Counted from the first letter of the stretch, positions 6,753-17,119 are shown. The stretch: DNA of 64,000 nucleotides from Geobacteraceae bacterium GWC2_53_11 (GCA_001802645.1 MGZJ01000036.1:115880-179879), one strand, 5' to 3'. Program-made: numbers and translations. The notes: generated by a model not told the origin, from the sequence alone.

Positions 6753-8582
6753 ATGAGCCATACCCTTACCCAACTTGTCGCCGCCACCGGCCGGCTGCGG
6801 CAGCAGTTCCCCTACCTGCCCCGCGCTTTCCGCCTTGTTCGCTCGGCTGCGGGCGGGTTGACCTTTCTCTGGCTGGCGTTACTCTTCGCGCAGGGACTGC
6901 TGCCGGTTGCCTCGGTCTACCTGACCCGCACCCTGGTGAACGGCGTGGCGGCGTTGACCGGCTCCGGCGGGGGGTGGCGGGCCATGCAGCCGTTGCTGCC
7001 TGCGGCGGCTGCCATGGCACTGACATTGATCGGCATCGAGGTATGCCAGAGTGCCGGTAAATGGCTGCGCACTGCCCAGTCCGAACGGGTACAGGATCAC
7101 GTCCATGAGCTTATCCACACACAGGCGCTCAGGCTTGACCTCTCGTTTTACGACAACCCCGGTTATTACGACCAACTGCACCGCGCACGGATTGACGCCC
7201 TCAGCAGGCCGACCGCCCTGCTCGAAAACACGGGGACACTGCTGCAAAGCCTCATCACACTGACCGCCATGGGGTGGGTGCTGTTCTCATTCGGCATCTG
7301 GATTCCCCTGCTGCTGGCAATCGGCACCGTTCCGGCCCTGCTGGTGGTGCTGCGCCACACCATCCGCTTTCACCGTTGGCGGGTACACAATACCGCGGCT
7401 ATACGTCAGGCCAGTTATTACGACCTGATGCTTACCCAGCGCGAGGCGGCGGCGGAGATGCGGCTGTTCGGACTTGGCCGCCACTTCCGGTCACTTTTTC
7501 AAAATCTGCGTCAGCGGCTGCGACTGGAGCAGGTGCAGCTTGCCCGCTCGGAGGCCGTCGCCCAGGGAGCGGCGGCGCTGTTCGGCCTGGCGAGCATGGC
7601 GGGCGCCCTGGCATGGATGGGGCGTCTGGCGTTGCGTGGAACAATCGGACTGGGTGATCTGGCGCTGTTTTATCAGGCCTTTTTTCAAGGCCAGCGTATG
7701 ATGCGCTCGTTGCTGGGTAGCACTGGCGAGATTTACCGCAACCTGGCGTTCCTGGAAAATCTTTTTGAGTTTCTGGCGCTGGAGCCGCGCATTGCGGAAC
7801 CGGAGAAGCCGCTTCCCCACCCCGGACTGAACAGGGAGATTGCGCTTCGCGATGTCTCTTTTTCCTATCCCGGTTCATCACGCACCGCACTTGCCAATTT
7901 CAATCTGACCATTCCGGCGGGTCAGATCACCGCACTGGTGGGTGAAAACGGCGCGGGCAAAACCACCCTGATCAAGCTGCTCTGCCGCTTTTACGATCCG
8001 GAACAGGGGCGGGTACTCATGGACGGCACGGATATTCGCGACCTTGCGCTTGCACCGCTGCGCCAGCGGATCACCGTGCTTTTCCAGGATCCGGTGCATT
8101 ACCATGATTCGGTGTACAACAATATCGCTTTTGGCGACCTTGACACCAATCCCGGCAAAGAGAGGATTGAAGCGGCAGCCCATGCCAGCGGCGCCGATGC
8201 GCCGATCAGCCGCCTGCCGCGGGGCTATGAAACGGTGCTGGGCAAATGGTTCGGCGGTGCAGAACTGAGCGGGGGGGAGTGGCAGCGCCTGGCCCTGGCG
8301 CGGGCTTTTCTGAGGGATGCCGATTTCATCATCCTCGACGAACCGACCAGCGCCATGGATTCCTGGGCCGAAGCGGACTGGCTGCTTCGCTTTCGCCAAC
8401 TGGTGGCCGGTCGCACCGCCCTCATCATCACCCACCGCTTTACGACCGCCCTGCAGGCGGACATGATTCATGTCATGGACCAGGGCAGGATCATCGAATC
8501 CGGCAGCCATCACCAACTGTTGGCGGCACACGGGCACTACGAAGAATCATGGACCCGGCAGATGCGGCAGAGCTGTGATTAA
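6753..8582 (+). CDS. ABC transporter, fused TMD-NBD exporter
   Basis: LVGENGAGKTTLIKLL, LSGGEWQRLALARAF, FIILDEPTSAMD. Confidence 0.9.
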   Translation: MSHTLTQLVAATGRLRQQFPYLPRAFRLVRSAAGGLTFLWLALLFAQGLLPVASVYLTRTLVNGVAALTGSGGGWRAMQPLLPAAAAMALTLIGIEVCQSAGKWLRTAQSERVQDHVHELIHTQALRLDLSFYDNPGYYDQLHRARIDALSRPTALLENTGTLLQSLITLTAMGWVLFSFGIWIPLLLAIGTVPALLVVLRHTIRFHRWRVHNTAAIRQASYYDLMLTQREAAAEMRLFGLGRHFRSLFQNLRQRLRLEQVQLARSEAVAQGAAALFGLASMAGALAWMGRLALRGTIGLGDLALFYQAFFQGQRMMRSLLGSTGEIYRNLAFLENLFEFLALEPRIAEPEKPLPHPGLNREIALRDVSFSYPGSSRTALANFNLTIPAGQITALVGENGAGKTTLIKLLCRFYDPEQGRVLMDGTDIRDLALAPLRQRITVLFQDPVHYHDSVYNNIAFGDLDTNPGKERIEAAAHASGADAPISRLPRGYETVLGKWFGGAELSGGEWQRLALARAFLRDADFIILDEPTSAMDSWAEADWLLRFRQLVAGRTALIITHRFTTALQADMIHVMDQGRIIESGSHHQLLAAHGHYEESWTRQMRQSCD

Positions 8583-8595
8583 CAGGGACAGGGAA

Positions 8596-9888
8596 ATGCC
8601 GATGAAAACTGACATGGTGACACTCGAACAACTGCTGCTCGACTGTTTGAAAGAAGGTGAGCCAGTTGAAGCCGCACGCTTTGCGGCACTGACACCGGAT
8701 GAGTGGCGGGCGCTTGTGGCGCTGGCCGTCACCCAGCGGGTAAGCCCCCTGCTCTGGCACAGGCTTAAACAAAAAGCGCGGGGCGGGGATCTCCCCCAAG
8801 AGGTTGCCCAAACTCTTCAGGATGCGCTTCGGCAGAACACCATGCGCAACCTGGCCCGTTACGGAGAGCTGCGCGCACTCCTGACGACACTGAATCGCGA
8901 GGGAATTCCGCTGTTCCTGCTCAAAGGAATTTATCTGGCCGATGCCGTGTATGACGTCACCGGTCTCCGGGAAATGAATGATATCGACGTACTGGCGCGC
9001 ACCGCCGACCTGGCGCGAGTTGCGAAGGCCCTGGCCGAGCGGGGGTATACGTCCCTGCAACCGATCTGTCCGGAGGTCACACTGAAAACGTGCCATCACC
9101 TGCCGCGCATGATCAAGGCGGGAAGTGCGGCATTTGAGATCCACTGGAATATTGCCGGGCCGGAGGAAAGCTGCTCCGTCAATCCCGAGTGGCTGTGGCA
9201 ACACGCCGTACCGGTCCAGGTGGCCGGCTGCGCAGCGCTGGCGCTCTCTCCTGAAGCTCTGCTGCTGCACCTCTGCCTTCACACGTCCTACCATCATCAG
9301 TTTGCATTCGGACTGCGGCCGTCGTGCGACATAGCGGCACTGATAACCCGTTTCGGGCCGGCTCTCGATTGGCGGACCGTTTCAGATCAGGCGGTGCGCA
9401 GCGGCTGGCAGCGCGGTGTCTATCTGGCGCTGCGACTGGCACACGAGCTGGTTGAAGCACGGGTTCCGCTTGAAGTTCTGGAAAGGCTCCGCCCCCTTGA
9501 TATGACGGATGATGTTTTAGCAACCACCCGCGCACAGATATTCGGGGACAAACAGATAGCTGCCTCAATTAGCTCACCGTTTGCCAGGCTGCTGGAGAGC
9601 AGGAACCTGTTTGATAAAATCCGGATATTCGGACAGCGGGTATTTATATCCAGGGCTGCTATTGCGGGACGATATTCGGTGCCGGTACACTCCCGGTGGA
9701 TTTACGCATACTACCCGTACCGCATCCTCGATTTACTGCACCGGCATTGCCATCAAGCAAAGGAATACCATACCAGCAACATCGCTCTGAGAGGAACGGT
9801 GGGACGCGCAGATGCGATTGCCTCCTGGCTGGCTGCGCCGATGCCGCAACAAAAAGGGAGCAGTGCCGATAGCGTATTTTCCGCTTGA
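8596..9888 (+). CDS. Nucleotidyltransferase family protein (PF14907 type)
   Basis: GIPLFLLKGIYLADAVYDVTGLREMNDIDVLART; ORF opens at 8470 but ATG 8596 fits a start after the ABC gene stop. Confidence 0.8.
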   Translation: MPMKTDMVTLEQLLLDCLKEGEPVEAARFAALTPDEWRALVALAVTQRVSPLLWHRLKQKARGGDLPQEVAQTLQDALRQNTMRNLARYGELRALLTTLNREGIPLFLLKGIYLADAVYDVTGLREMNDIDVLARTADLARVAKALAERGYTSLQPICPEVTLKTCHHLPRMIKAGSAAFEIHWNIAGPEESCSVNPEWLWQHAVPVQVAGCAALALSPEALLLHLCLHTSYHHQFAFGLRPSCDIAALITRFGPALDWRTVSDQAVRSGWQRGVYLALRLAHELVEARVPLEVLERLRPLDMTDDVLATTRAQIFGDKQIAASISSPFARLLESRNLFDKIRIFGQRVFISRAAIAGRYSVPVHSRWIYAYYPYRILDLLHRHCHQAKEYHTSNIALRGTVGRADAIASWLAAPMPQQKGSSADSVFSA

Positions 9889-9894
9889 CCTTCC

Positions 9895-9910
9895 TAGACC
9901 GTTCGGTCTA
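9895..9910. promoter_or_regulatory. Perfect palindrome TAGACCGTTCGGTCTA, candidate TetR operator
   Basis: 7-bp perfect arms just upstream of tetR-family start. Confidence 0.7.
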
Positions 9911-9921
9911 TATATCCTGCC

Positions 9922-10503
9922 ATGGAAAAGAAAGATACCCGCACAGAAATCATCAGAATCGGCACCGACCTCATCTCCCGTAACGGCTACTATGCCACCG
10001 GCATTGATGCCGTACTGAAAGAGGCTGCCGTCCCCAAAGGTTCCTTTTACCACTACTTCAAGAGCAAGGAAGAGTTCGGCTTGGCCGTCATCGAGCATTT
10101 CGCCGAGCGTTTCGAGCTGCGTCTTGTCGCGTCTCTGACTGACGAGGAAGTTACCCCGCTCAACCGCATCCGCAACTACCTGGAAACCGGCTTGGCGCGA
10201 GTCAGCCAGAACAACTGCACCAAGGGGTGCCTGATCGGCAACCTGGGACAGGAGATGGCCGACGTGAACGAGCGCTTCCGCACCCGGCTGGACGAGATTT
10301 TTGCCTCATGGAAAGAGCGCTTCGCCGCCTGCCTGACCGAAGCGCAGCATCTGGGGGAACTGTCGCCAACGGCAGATCCGCACGTGCTGGCAGGTTTCAT
10401 CCTCTCCGGCTGGGAAGGTTCGATCCTGCGGGCCAAGGTCATGAAATCGCCCCAGCCGATGCGGGACTTTGTGGAAGTACTGTTTGCCTCGGCATTGCGC
10501 TGA
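9922..10503 (+). CDS. TetR/AcrR family transcriptional regulator
   Basis: N-terminal HTH: RTEIIRIGTDLISRNGYYATGIDAVLKEAAVPKGSFYHYFKSKEEF. Confidence 0.9.
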   Translation: MEKKDTRTEIIRIGTDLISRNGYYATGIDAVLKEAAVPKGSFYHYFKSKEEFGLAVIEHFAERFELRLVASLTDEEVTPLNRIRNYLETGLARVSQNNCTKGCLIGNLGQEMADVNERFRTRLDEIFASWKERFAACLTEAQHLGELSPTADPHVLAGFILSGWEGSILRAKVMKSPQPMRDFVEVLFASALR

Positions 10504-10520
10504 TATTTTTATCAATCAAG

Positions 10521-10535
10521 TAGACGACCGGTCTA
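10521..10535. promoter_or_regulatory. TAGACGACCGGTCTA, second candidate TetR operator
   Basis: Contains palindrome GACCGGTC and the CGGTCTA half-site of the 9895 palindrome. Confidence 0.55.
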
Positions 10536-10565
10536 GTATTTCGTCATATCCAAATGGAGGGACAC

Positions 10566-11141
10566 ATGAAACAATCGGTAGGAGCAAAGACACTGGCAAC
10601 ACCGACGCCTGTCTGGCTGGTCGGCACCTATGACGGCGAAGGAAAGCCCAACATCATGACCATTGCGTGGGGGGGGATCTGCTGTTCCACCCCGCCCTGC
10701 GTCACCGTATCGCTGCGCAGGGCAACCTACAGCTACGCCGCCATCGAAGCCCGCAAGGCGTTCACCATAAGCATCCCTTCCGAAGCCCAGGCAGCCCAGG
10801 CGGATTATGTCGGCACCGTTTCCGGCCGCGATACGGACAAGTTTGCCGCCTGCAACTGGACGCCGGTACGGAGCGAACTGGTGGATGCCCCCTATGTGGC
10901 CGAAGTACCGCTGGTGATCGAGTGCAAGCTGCTTCACAGCTTTGAAATAGGGCTGCACACCCAGTTCGTCGGGGAGATAATCGATGTGAAGGCAGACCCA
11001 GCGGTAATCGGTGAGAAGGGATACCCGGACATCACCAAGGTCAAACCGCTGATCTGGGACACGGCGCATCGCGGCTACTACGGCATTGGCGAGTTTTTTG
11101 GCAAGGCGTGGGAGATCGGCAAAAGCATCAGTCAGGAGTGA
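10566..11141 (+). CDS. Flavin reductase family protein
   Basis: TPTPVWLVGTYDGEGKPNIMTIAWGGICCSTPPCVTVSLR. Confidence 0.8.
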   Translation: MKQSVGAKTLATPTPVWLVGTYDGEGKPNIMTIAWGGICCSTPPCVTVSLRRATYSYAAIEARKAFTISIPSEAQAAQADYVGTVSGRDTDKFAACNWTPVRSELVDAPYVAEVPLVIECKLLHSFEIGLHTQFVGEIIDVKADPAVIGEKGYPDITKVKPLIWDTAHRGYYGIGEFFGKAWEIGKSISQE

Positions 11142-11146
11142 CGCTC

Positions 11147-11974
11147 ATGGAAGAACAGATCCGCAGCGAAATTGTCCGGTTTGTCCGGGAGACGCCACTC
11201 AACTGTTTTCCCGGCAGTGATGCTCCGTACTTCGACGAACCGCTGGTCGGGTTTGCCGCAGCCGGCGATCCGCTCTTTACCGATTACAAACGCATCATCG
11301 GCGACTTCCACCAGACGCCGCAACAGGTCATGGCAAGCGTTGGCGCTGACAAAGAGGCGGCCACCGTGATCTGCTGGATTCTGCCGATCACGAACGCAAC
11401 CAGGGAGAGTAACCGCCGGGAGGAGATGTTTCCTTCCCGCGCATGGGCTCAGACCAGGTTTTTCGGGGAGCAGTTGAACGGCGCGCTGCGCCGCCATCTC
11501 GTAACGTGGCTGGAAAAACTCGGCCAGCAGGCCGTTGCGCCGCAATACAGCCCAAGCTGGCAGGAACTATCTGATTCGCCGGTCGGCATCGCCTCAACCT
11601 GGTCGGAACGCCACGCCGCATATGCAGCCGGACTTGGCACCTTCAGTCTCAACGACGCCCTCATCACCCCCCGGGGGATCGGCCACCGCTGCGGCAGCGT
11701 CAGCACCGACCTCCAACTGACGCCGAGCGAACGCCCCTACCCCAACCACCTGCACAACTGCCTCTACTTCCGGGACGGCAGTTGCGGCGCCTGTATTTCC
11801 CGCTGTCCGGTGGGAGCACTTTCAAAAATGGGACATGACAAAAACAAATGCAGGCTGCATGTCTACACCACCGCCGTCGAAGCGGTAGCGGAAACGCACG
11901 GTGTCGCCCAGGTCGGGTGCGGCCTCTGCCAGACCAAAGTTCCCTGTGAGAGAGGAATTCCGGGGAAACATTGA
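11147..11974 (+). CDS. Epoxyqueuosine reductase-like 4Fe-4S protein
   Basis: CxxCxxxCP-like cluster GSCGACISRCPVGALS and CGLCQTKVPCE. Confidence 0.7.
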   Translation: MEEQIRSEIVRFVRETPLNCFPGSDAPYFDEPLVGFAAAGDPLFTDYKRIIGDFHQTPQQVMASVGADKEAATVICWILPITNATRESNRREEMFPSRAWAQTRFFGEQLNGALRRHLVTWLEKLGQQAVAPQYSPSWQELSDSPVGIASTWSERHAAYAAGLGTFSLNDALITPRGIGHRCGSVSTDLQLTPSERPYPNHLHNCLYFRDGSCGACISRCPVGALSKMGHDKNKCRLHVYTTAVEAVAETHGVAQVGCGLCQTKVPCERGIPGKH

Positions 11975-12004
11975 CCTGCCTGTGAAATGGAACCGGTTCT
12001 CATT

Positions 12005-12400
12005 TCACATCTGCAAAAACGGTGCGTAGCGCTTGTCCTCTTCCAGAATGTGGTTGAACAGCCAACTCTGCAGAAAAGCCATCACTTCTGCGGTCTGCGG
12101 ACGGGAACTGAGGTAAAAATTCCGGTAATAGTCGGCAAGCTGCCTGTTGAGAGCAACATGCTGTTCCCGGTGTTCAACCAGATACGGATAGCTCTTCTGG
12201 GCCATCAGAGACTCTTCTTCGGAAAAATGCGTTTTGGTATATCCCACCAGATCGGAAAGAATCTTCATCAGAGCCGCCTTTTCGGTTCCGGTTTCCATCG
12301 CCTCACCCAATGTATTTATCATGGCGACGATACGCTGGTGCTGCTGGTCAATACGGTCATTTCCCACGCTGTACTGTTCTTCCCACGCCACGAGTGCCAT
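12005..12400 (-). CDS. Bacteriohemerythrin
   Basis: WEEQYSVGNDRIDQQHQRIVAMIN ... HFSEEESLM ... HREQHVAL ... HILEEDKRY. Confidence 0.9.
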   Translation of the reverse strand: MALVAWEEQYSVGNDRIDQQHQRIVAMINTLGEAMETGTEKAALMKILSDLVGYTKTHFSEEESLMAQKSYPYLVEHREQHVALNRQLADYYRNFYLSSRPQTAEVMAFLQSWLFNHILEEDKRYAPFLQM

Positions 12401-12572
12401 ACCGCCTCCATAATACAAATTTAATGACAACACGTTTTTCATACTTGCCGGGCTTTGTCAATCGTGTTTTTTTTACCATGCGGAGCCCTTGCCGGCACGC
12501 TGGCCCTTGACGCTGCCGCACTCCAGGTGTATCAGTGAATCTGCTGCGCATAAAGCATGAGAGGAGACACGC

Positions 12573-13829
12573 GTGACAGGACAGATACAGGAGAGCAAAA
12601 CCCCGCATGGCTCGATAATGACCATTTTCAGCATGCCGGTTATTGTGGCTGCGCTGGGGTATTTCGTCGACATTTACGACCTCGTGCTGTTCAGCATCGT
12701 GCGCGTCCCGAGCCTGAAGGGAATCGGCTTCTCCGGCCAGGAGCTGATCGATAAGGGTGTCTTGCTGCTCAACATGCAGATGATCGGCATGCTGCTGGGC
12801 GGGATTCTGTGGGGTGTTCTGGGAGACCGCAAGGGGAGGCTCAAGATCATGTTCGGCTCGATCTTTATCTATTCCGTCGCCAACCTGGCCAACGCCATGG
12901 TCACCTCCATCGAAGCATACGCAATTCTCCGTTTCATCGCCGGAGTCGGCCTGGCGGGCGAACTGGGGGCCGGAATCACGCTGGTCAGCGAAGTGCTGCA
13001 CAAGAGCCTGCGCGGCTACGGCACCATGATTGTCGCCTCGGTCGGCGTGTCCGGGGCGATTCTGGCCAACTTCATCGCCAAGTCCTTTGACTGGCGCACC
13101 TCCTTTGTGATCGGCGGCGTGCTGGGACTGGCGCTTCTGTTGTTGCGGCTGGGGGTCGCTGAGTCGGGGATGTTCAAGGGGATGGATAAGCAGGCGGTCC
13201 GGCGCGGCAATTTCCTGTCACTGTTCACCAGCCGGGATCGTTTCGGACGATTCGCGCACTCGATCATGATCGGACTTCCCTCCTGGTTTGTGGTGGGAGT
13301 CCTTATTACGTTTTCCCCTGAATTTGCCAAGGAGCTTAACGTCCAGGGTGCCGTCAGCGCCGGGAATGCCGTGATGTTCTGCTATCTGGGGCTGGTGTTC
13401 GGCGACTTCGCCAGCGGCATGATGAGCCAGCTGCTGCAGAGCCGCCGCAAGGTGGTGCTGATCTTCCAGGGGATCACGGTCATCGCCATAGCGGTTTATT
13501 TCCTCAGCAGCGGTGTCAGTGCCGCCGTCTTCTACGGCATCTGCGGCCTTCTCGGCTTCGGCATCGGCTATTGGGCCATCTTCGTCACGGTTGCCGCTGA
13601 GCAGTTCGGCACCAACCTGCGCGCCACCGTGGCCACCACCGTGCCCAACTTTGTGCGCGGCATGACCGTCCCCATCACCCTGCTGTTCCAGCTGCTGCGC
13701 AAACCGCTCGGCATCCAGAACGGCGCCCTCTGCGTCGGGGCGCTCTGCATGGTGGTGGCGCTTTTCTCACTCTGGCGCATCAAGGAAACATTTCACAAGG
13801 ATCTGGACTATTTCGAGGAATATCTCTAA
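12573..13829 (+). CDS. MFS transporter
   Basis: Multiple TM helices, GVLGDRKGRLKIMFGSI motif; GTG start after GAGAGGAG. Confidence 0.85.
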   Translation: MTGQIQESKTPHGSIMTIFSMPVIVAALGYFVDIYDLVLFSIVRVPSLKGIGFSGQELIDKGVLLLNMQMIGMLLGGILWGVLGDRKGRLKIMFGSIFIYSVANLANAMVTSIEAYAILRFIAGVGLAGELGAGITLVSEVLHKSLRGYGTMIVASVGVSGAILANFIAKSFDWRTSFVIGGVLGLALLLLRLGVAESGMFKGMDKQAVRRGNFLSLFTSRDRFGRFAHSIMIGLPSWFVVGVLITFSPEFAKELNVQGAVSAGNAVMFCYLGLVFGDFASGMMSQLLQSRRKVVLIFQGITVIAIAVYFLSSGVSAAVFYGICGLLGFGIGYWAIFVTVAAEQFGTNLRATVATTVPNFVRGMTVPITLLFQLLRKPLGIQNGALCVGALCMVVALFSLWRIKETFHKDLDYFEEYL

Positions 13830-13847
13830 GGAAGTCTGATGTATGCA

Positions 13848-13875
13848 GGAGCCCTCAGCCTGAGCAGAGGGCTCC
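13848..13875. terminator. Hairpin GGAGCCCTC...GAGGGCTCC between convergent genes
   Basis: Perfect 9-bp arms. Confidence 0.5.
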
Positions 13876-13880
13876 AACCA

Positions 13881-15704
13881 TCAGGTACTGCTTGTCATCT
13901 CCGGATTAGAACCGGCTTGTTTGCGGCGAATTTTATAATAGTACATCCGGGAATCCGCCAGCTTTAAGGCTTCACTGAGCTGTTCACCGTTTTCGGCGGT
14001 AGCGGACCCCAATGAAATGCTCAAAACGAACGTGCTGTTTATCTCATTAATGAGAGTCTGGAACGTCAAAACCCGCTTGATCGCTTCTTTTACAGACGCC
14101 TCGTCGGCATTTTGAAGGATAACCGCAAATTCATCCCCCCCGATTCGTGCAACGACATCTTCACCGCGGAATGACTGCTGGAGTGCCTGGGCGGCCTGTT
14201 TGATAAGCCGGTCCCCCTCCGTGTGTCCAAAATTATCGTTAACCACCTTCAGGCCGTCAATATCGGCAATCACAATACTGAGCGGATACTGCCGGCTATT
14301 CGCCATTCGAACCATTTCCGCGTCGAAATATGCCCGGTTGAACAACCCGGTCAGGGTATCGTGGGTACTTAGATAATTCAGTTCCTCCTCCTGGCGCTTT
14401 TTCTCCGTAATATTGCGGACCACACCCGACACCCGCAACGGCGTGCCGTTTTCATCTCTGGAAACCACCTTTCCCCGGTACAGAAACCAATCATACTCTT
14501 TCGCCTTTGTAACCATCCGGAGCTCAATCTCAAAAGGAGAAGAGGTCCGCGACAGCTGGTCATACACGACGCCACGCATCCGCGGCTTATCGTCACCATG
14601 GATCAGCTCCATGAGCGCGGAAATAGTGGATGCAACGTCACCCGGTTCGAACCCGATCATATCGGCAAAACGGGGGCTTAGACCGACGGCACCGTTTTCA
14701 ACATTCCAATCCCAGTAGCCGTCATTGCTCCCTTCAAGAACCAGACTCAGGCGCTCCTCACTCTCCTGCAACGCCATTTCCGCCTGCCGGCGCTTTTCTT
14801 CGCGAAAAAAACTGTTGATGCCGTAGCTCACATTGTCAACCATCTCCTGGAAGAGATCGACTATTTCCGGATCAAAAAATCCTTTTCGATCGGCATAAAC
14901 CTTGAGAACTCCGACACTCTCCCCGTTAAATGTAATGGGGAATGCTGCTGAAGAAAGGATTCCGTATTCCAGGGCGGCTGGACGCCACAGCCCGGTTATC
15001 GGGTCGCCATGAAAATCGTTGCACACATACGGTTCTCCCTTCCGGATCGCCGTTCCGGTGGGGCCACGCCCCTCTTCGCGATCAATATCGGAAGAGACGG
15101 AAAGCGAGTCAAGGTAGCAGGCTGCTTCTCCGCAATGGGCAACGGGAGTGATAGCGCCCGTTTCAGGGTCGATTGTCCCGATTACGGCGAGAGACAGTTT
15201 TCCATACTCCACTGCTATCTGGCATATCTCCCGAAACAGAAAATCTCTATGCTTGCTGTGCAGAATAGCCTTGTTCGTACGGCTTAACGCATCGTAGAGA
15301 TTTTTCAATTTGGTAATTCTCTCTTCCGCTTCCTTTCGTGCGGTCGCGTTACGAACCACCTCTACAGCAGCCACAATGATGCCTGCCTTGTCGCGAATGG
15401 GGGAAGCACAGGTTTCAAACACAAAGGTTTTTTCACCGATAGTGACTATCCGCTCCACCGTATGAACTTCACCTGAGGAAAAACAGGCGGAGACCGGGCA
15501 GCCGGGACAAACATCGCCCGACTGGTTATACGCCTCATGGCACGTCTTGCCGACACAGTCGCCAAAGACGCTTTTCATCACCTGATTCTGGTAAATAATG
15601 CGGAAATCCTGGTCGTGAACAGTTACCCCATCCCCGACGGCGGCAATAATTTCATCGCTTTTGGCTGCCGCGGCAAAAGCGGGAGCGACATCTTTATTTG
15701 TCAT
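13881..15704 (-). CDS. PAS/GAF sensor diguanylate cyclase
   Basis: PAS-like N-terminus, GAF-like middle, ARIGGDEFAVIL C-terminus. Confidence 0.9.
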   Translation of the reverse strand: MTNKDVAPAFAAAAKSDEIIAAVGDGVTVHDQDFRIIYQNQVMKSVFGDCVGKTCHEAYNQSGDVCPGCPVSACFSSGEVHTVERIVTIGEKTFVFETCASPIRDKAGIIVAAVEVVRNATARKEAEERITKLKNLYDALSRTNKAILHSKHRDFLFREICQIAVEYGKLSLAVIGTIDPETGAITPVAHCGEAACYLDSLSVSSDIDREEGRGPTGTAIRKGEPYVCNDFHGDPITGLWRPAALEYGILSSAAFPITFNGESVGVLKVYADRKGFFDPEIVDLFQEMVDNVSYGINSFFREEKRRQAEMALQESEERLSLVLEGSNDGYWDWNVENGAVGLSPRFADMIGFEPGDVASTISALMELIHGDDKPRMRGVVYDQLSRTSSPFEIELRMVTKAKEYDWFLYRGKVVSRDENGTPLRVSGVVRNITEKKRQEEELNYLSTHDTLTGLFNRAYFDAEMVRMANSRQYPLSIVIADIDGLKVVNDNFGHTEGDRLIKQAAQALQQSFRGEDVVARIGGDEFAVILQNADEASVKEAIKRVLTFQTLINEINSTFVLSISLGSATAENGEQLSEALKLADSRMYYYKIRRKQAGSNPEMTSST

Positions 15705-15937
15705 AGAATGTTCCTTTTGGGCAAAGCCGGAAGAATCCCCTCAGAAGCCATATGCTGTGGTATTACTCTGTCACAGGACCGACTTTCCGGTCAAGGGAAG
15801 TTGTTTCCCCGCCAAGCCCCTGCTACATGCCCGCTCCCTGCAGCATCTCCCAACAAAGGTATTTCCGCTTGAATTTATTGATGAATATTGAGATGTTCAG
15901 CCCGTGACATTCAGCCCGGCATGAATTGGTGAACGAC

Positions 15938-17119
15938 ATGACACCCAGACATACCCTCACCCCGTTTCTGCTGCTCTGCCTGATCGGCTTTGCCGCCTTC
16001 TTCAGCTCGTACCTGCGCATCCCGGTCATGCCGCTTCTGGCGGCATCACTGGGCGCCGGTCCGGCACAGGTGGGCACCATCAACGGCGCATTCATGCTGA
16101 CCGCAGGGATGTTCTCCATACCCTTTGGTTTGCTGGCCGACCGCATCGGGCGCAAAATCCCGATTATTGCCGGAATTTCGGCAACTGCCGTTTCTTCGCT
16201 TCTGGTTACCCAATGTCACCAACCGGGTGAGATGGCCGCAGCCTATGTCCTGTTCGGCGTGGGACTGGCTGCCTTTGCCCCCGGCATGCTGTCGCTGGTG
16301 GCCGATGTCATGCCGCCCGGACGGCTTGGTCAGGCCTATGGCTGGTACACGACCGCCATCTACATCGCCATGACGCTGGGCCCGGCAACCGGCGGTTATC
16401 TCGCCAAGGCGGTAGGATTCCGCCAGGTGTTTGTCATCTCCGGCAGTCTGCTGGCGCTGGTCACACTGCTGGCGCTGTTAGTCCTACCCCAGGGGCCGCC
16501 ACGCCACAAGACCGACCTTCATGCCGCACTCTCCGCCAGCTTCGACCTGCTGCACCACCGGCAGTTGCTGGCCTGCCTGCTGGCAACAGTCGGCAGCTGC
16601 ATCGGCTTTGGCGTCTTCCTGACCTTTCTTCCGCTCTATGCAACACAGCAGGGATATGATGCCGCTCATGTCGGCCTGGTATTTGCCGCCCAGGCCATGA
16701 CCAACGTGGTCGGGAGGGTGCCGATCGGAAACCTGTCCGATCGGATGGAGAGGCGGCGCCTCGTGGCTGTCGGCCTGATCTGCCTGGCAGTGTCGCTGGC
16801 CGCGCTCGGGCAGTTCGTTCAGCTCTGGCAGATGTTGGCCTGCGCGGTCGTCATGGGAGTGGGGATGGCGCTGACCTTTACCGCCATCGGTGCGCTGATC
16901 GCGGAACTGGTACCGGCCGTACAACGGGGATTGGCCATGGGATTGTATAACAGCTGCGTCTATCTGGGGATGATGGCCGGTTCCACCGTCATGGGGCTCG
17001 CCCTGAAGCGGATCGGCTACGCCACCGGCTTTATCACCGCAGGAGTTGTCGTGCTGATGACACTGGTACTGTTTTTCCCGATGATGCGACAAAAAAAGCC
17101 CGAGGAGACATCGACATGA
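15938..17119 (+). CDS. MFS transporter
   Basis: TM-rich, IPFGLLADRIGRKIPIIAG; likely start ATG 15938. Confidence 0.85.
   Translation: MTPRHTLTPFLLLCLIGFAAFFSSYLRIPVMPLLAASLGAGPAQVGTINGAFMLTAGMFSIPFGLLADRIGRKIPIIAGISATAVSSLLVTQCHQPGEMAAAYVLFGVGLAAFAPGMLSLVADVMPPGRLGQAYGWYTTAIYIAMTLGPATGGYLAKAVGFRQVFVISGSLLALVTLLALLVLPQGPPRHKTDLHAALSASFDLLHHRQLLACLLATVGSCIGFGVFLTFLPLYATQQGYDAAHVGLVFAAQAMTNVVGRVPIGNLSDRMERRRLVAVGLICLAVSLAALGQFVQLWQMLACAVVMGVGMALTFTAIGALIAELVPAVQRGLAMGLYNSCVYLGMMAGSTVMGLALKRIGYATGFITAGVVVLMTLVLFFPMMRQKKPEETST

Noticed and set aside
11987-12424. 145-aa plus-strand ORF
   Set aside because: Antisense to bacteriohemerythrin, which shows all expected His/Glu motifs.
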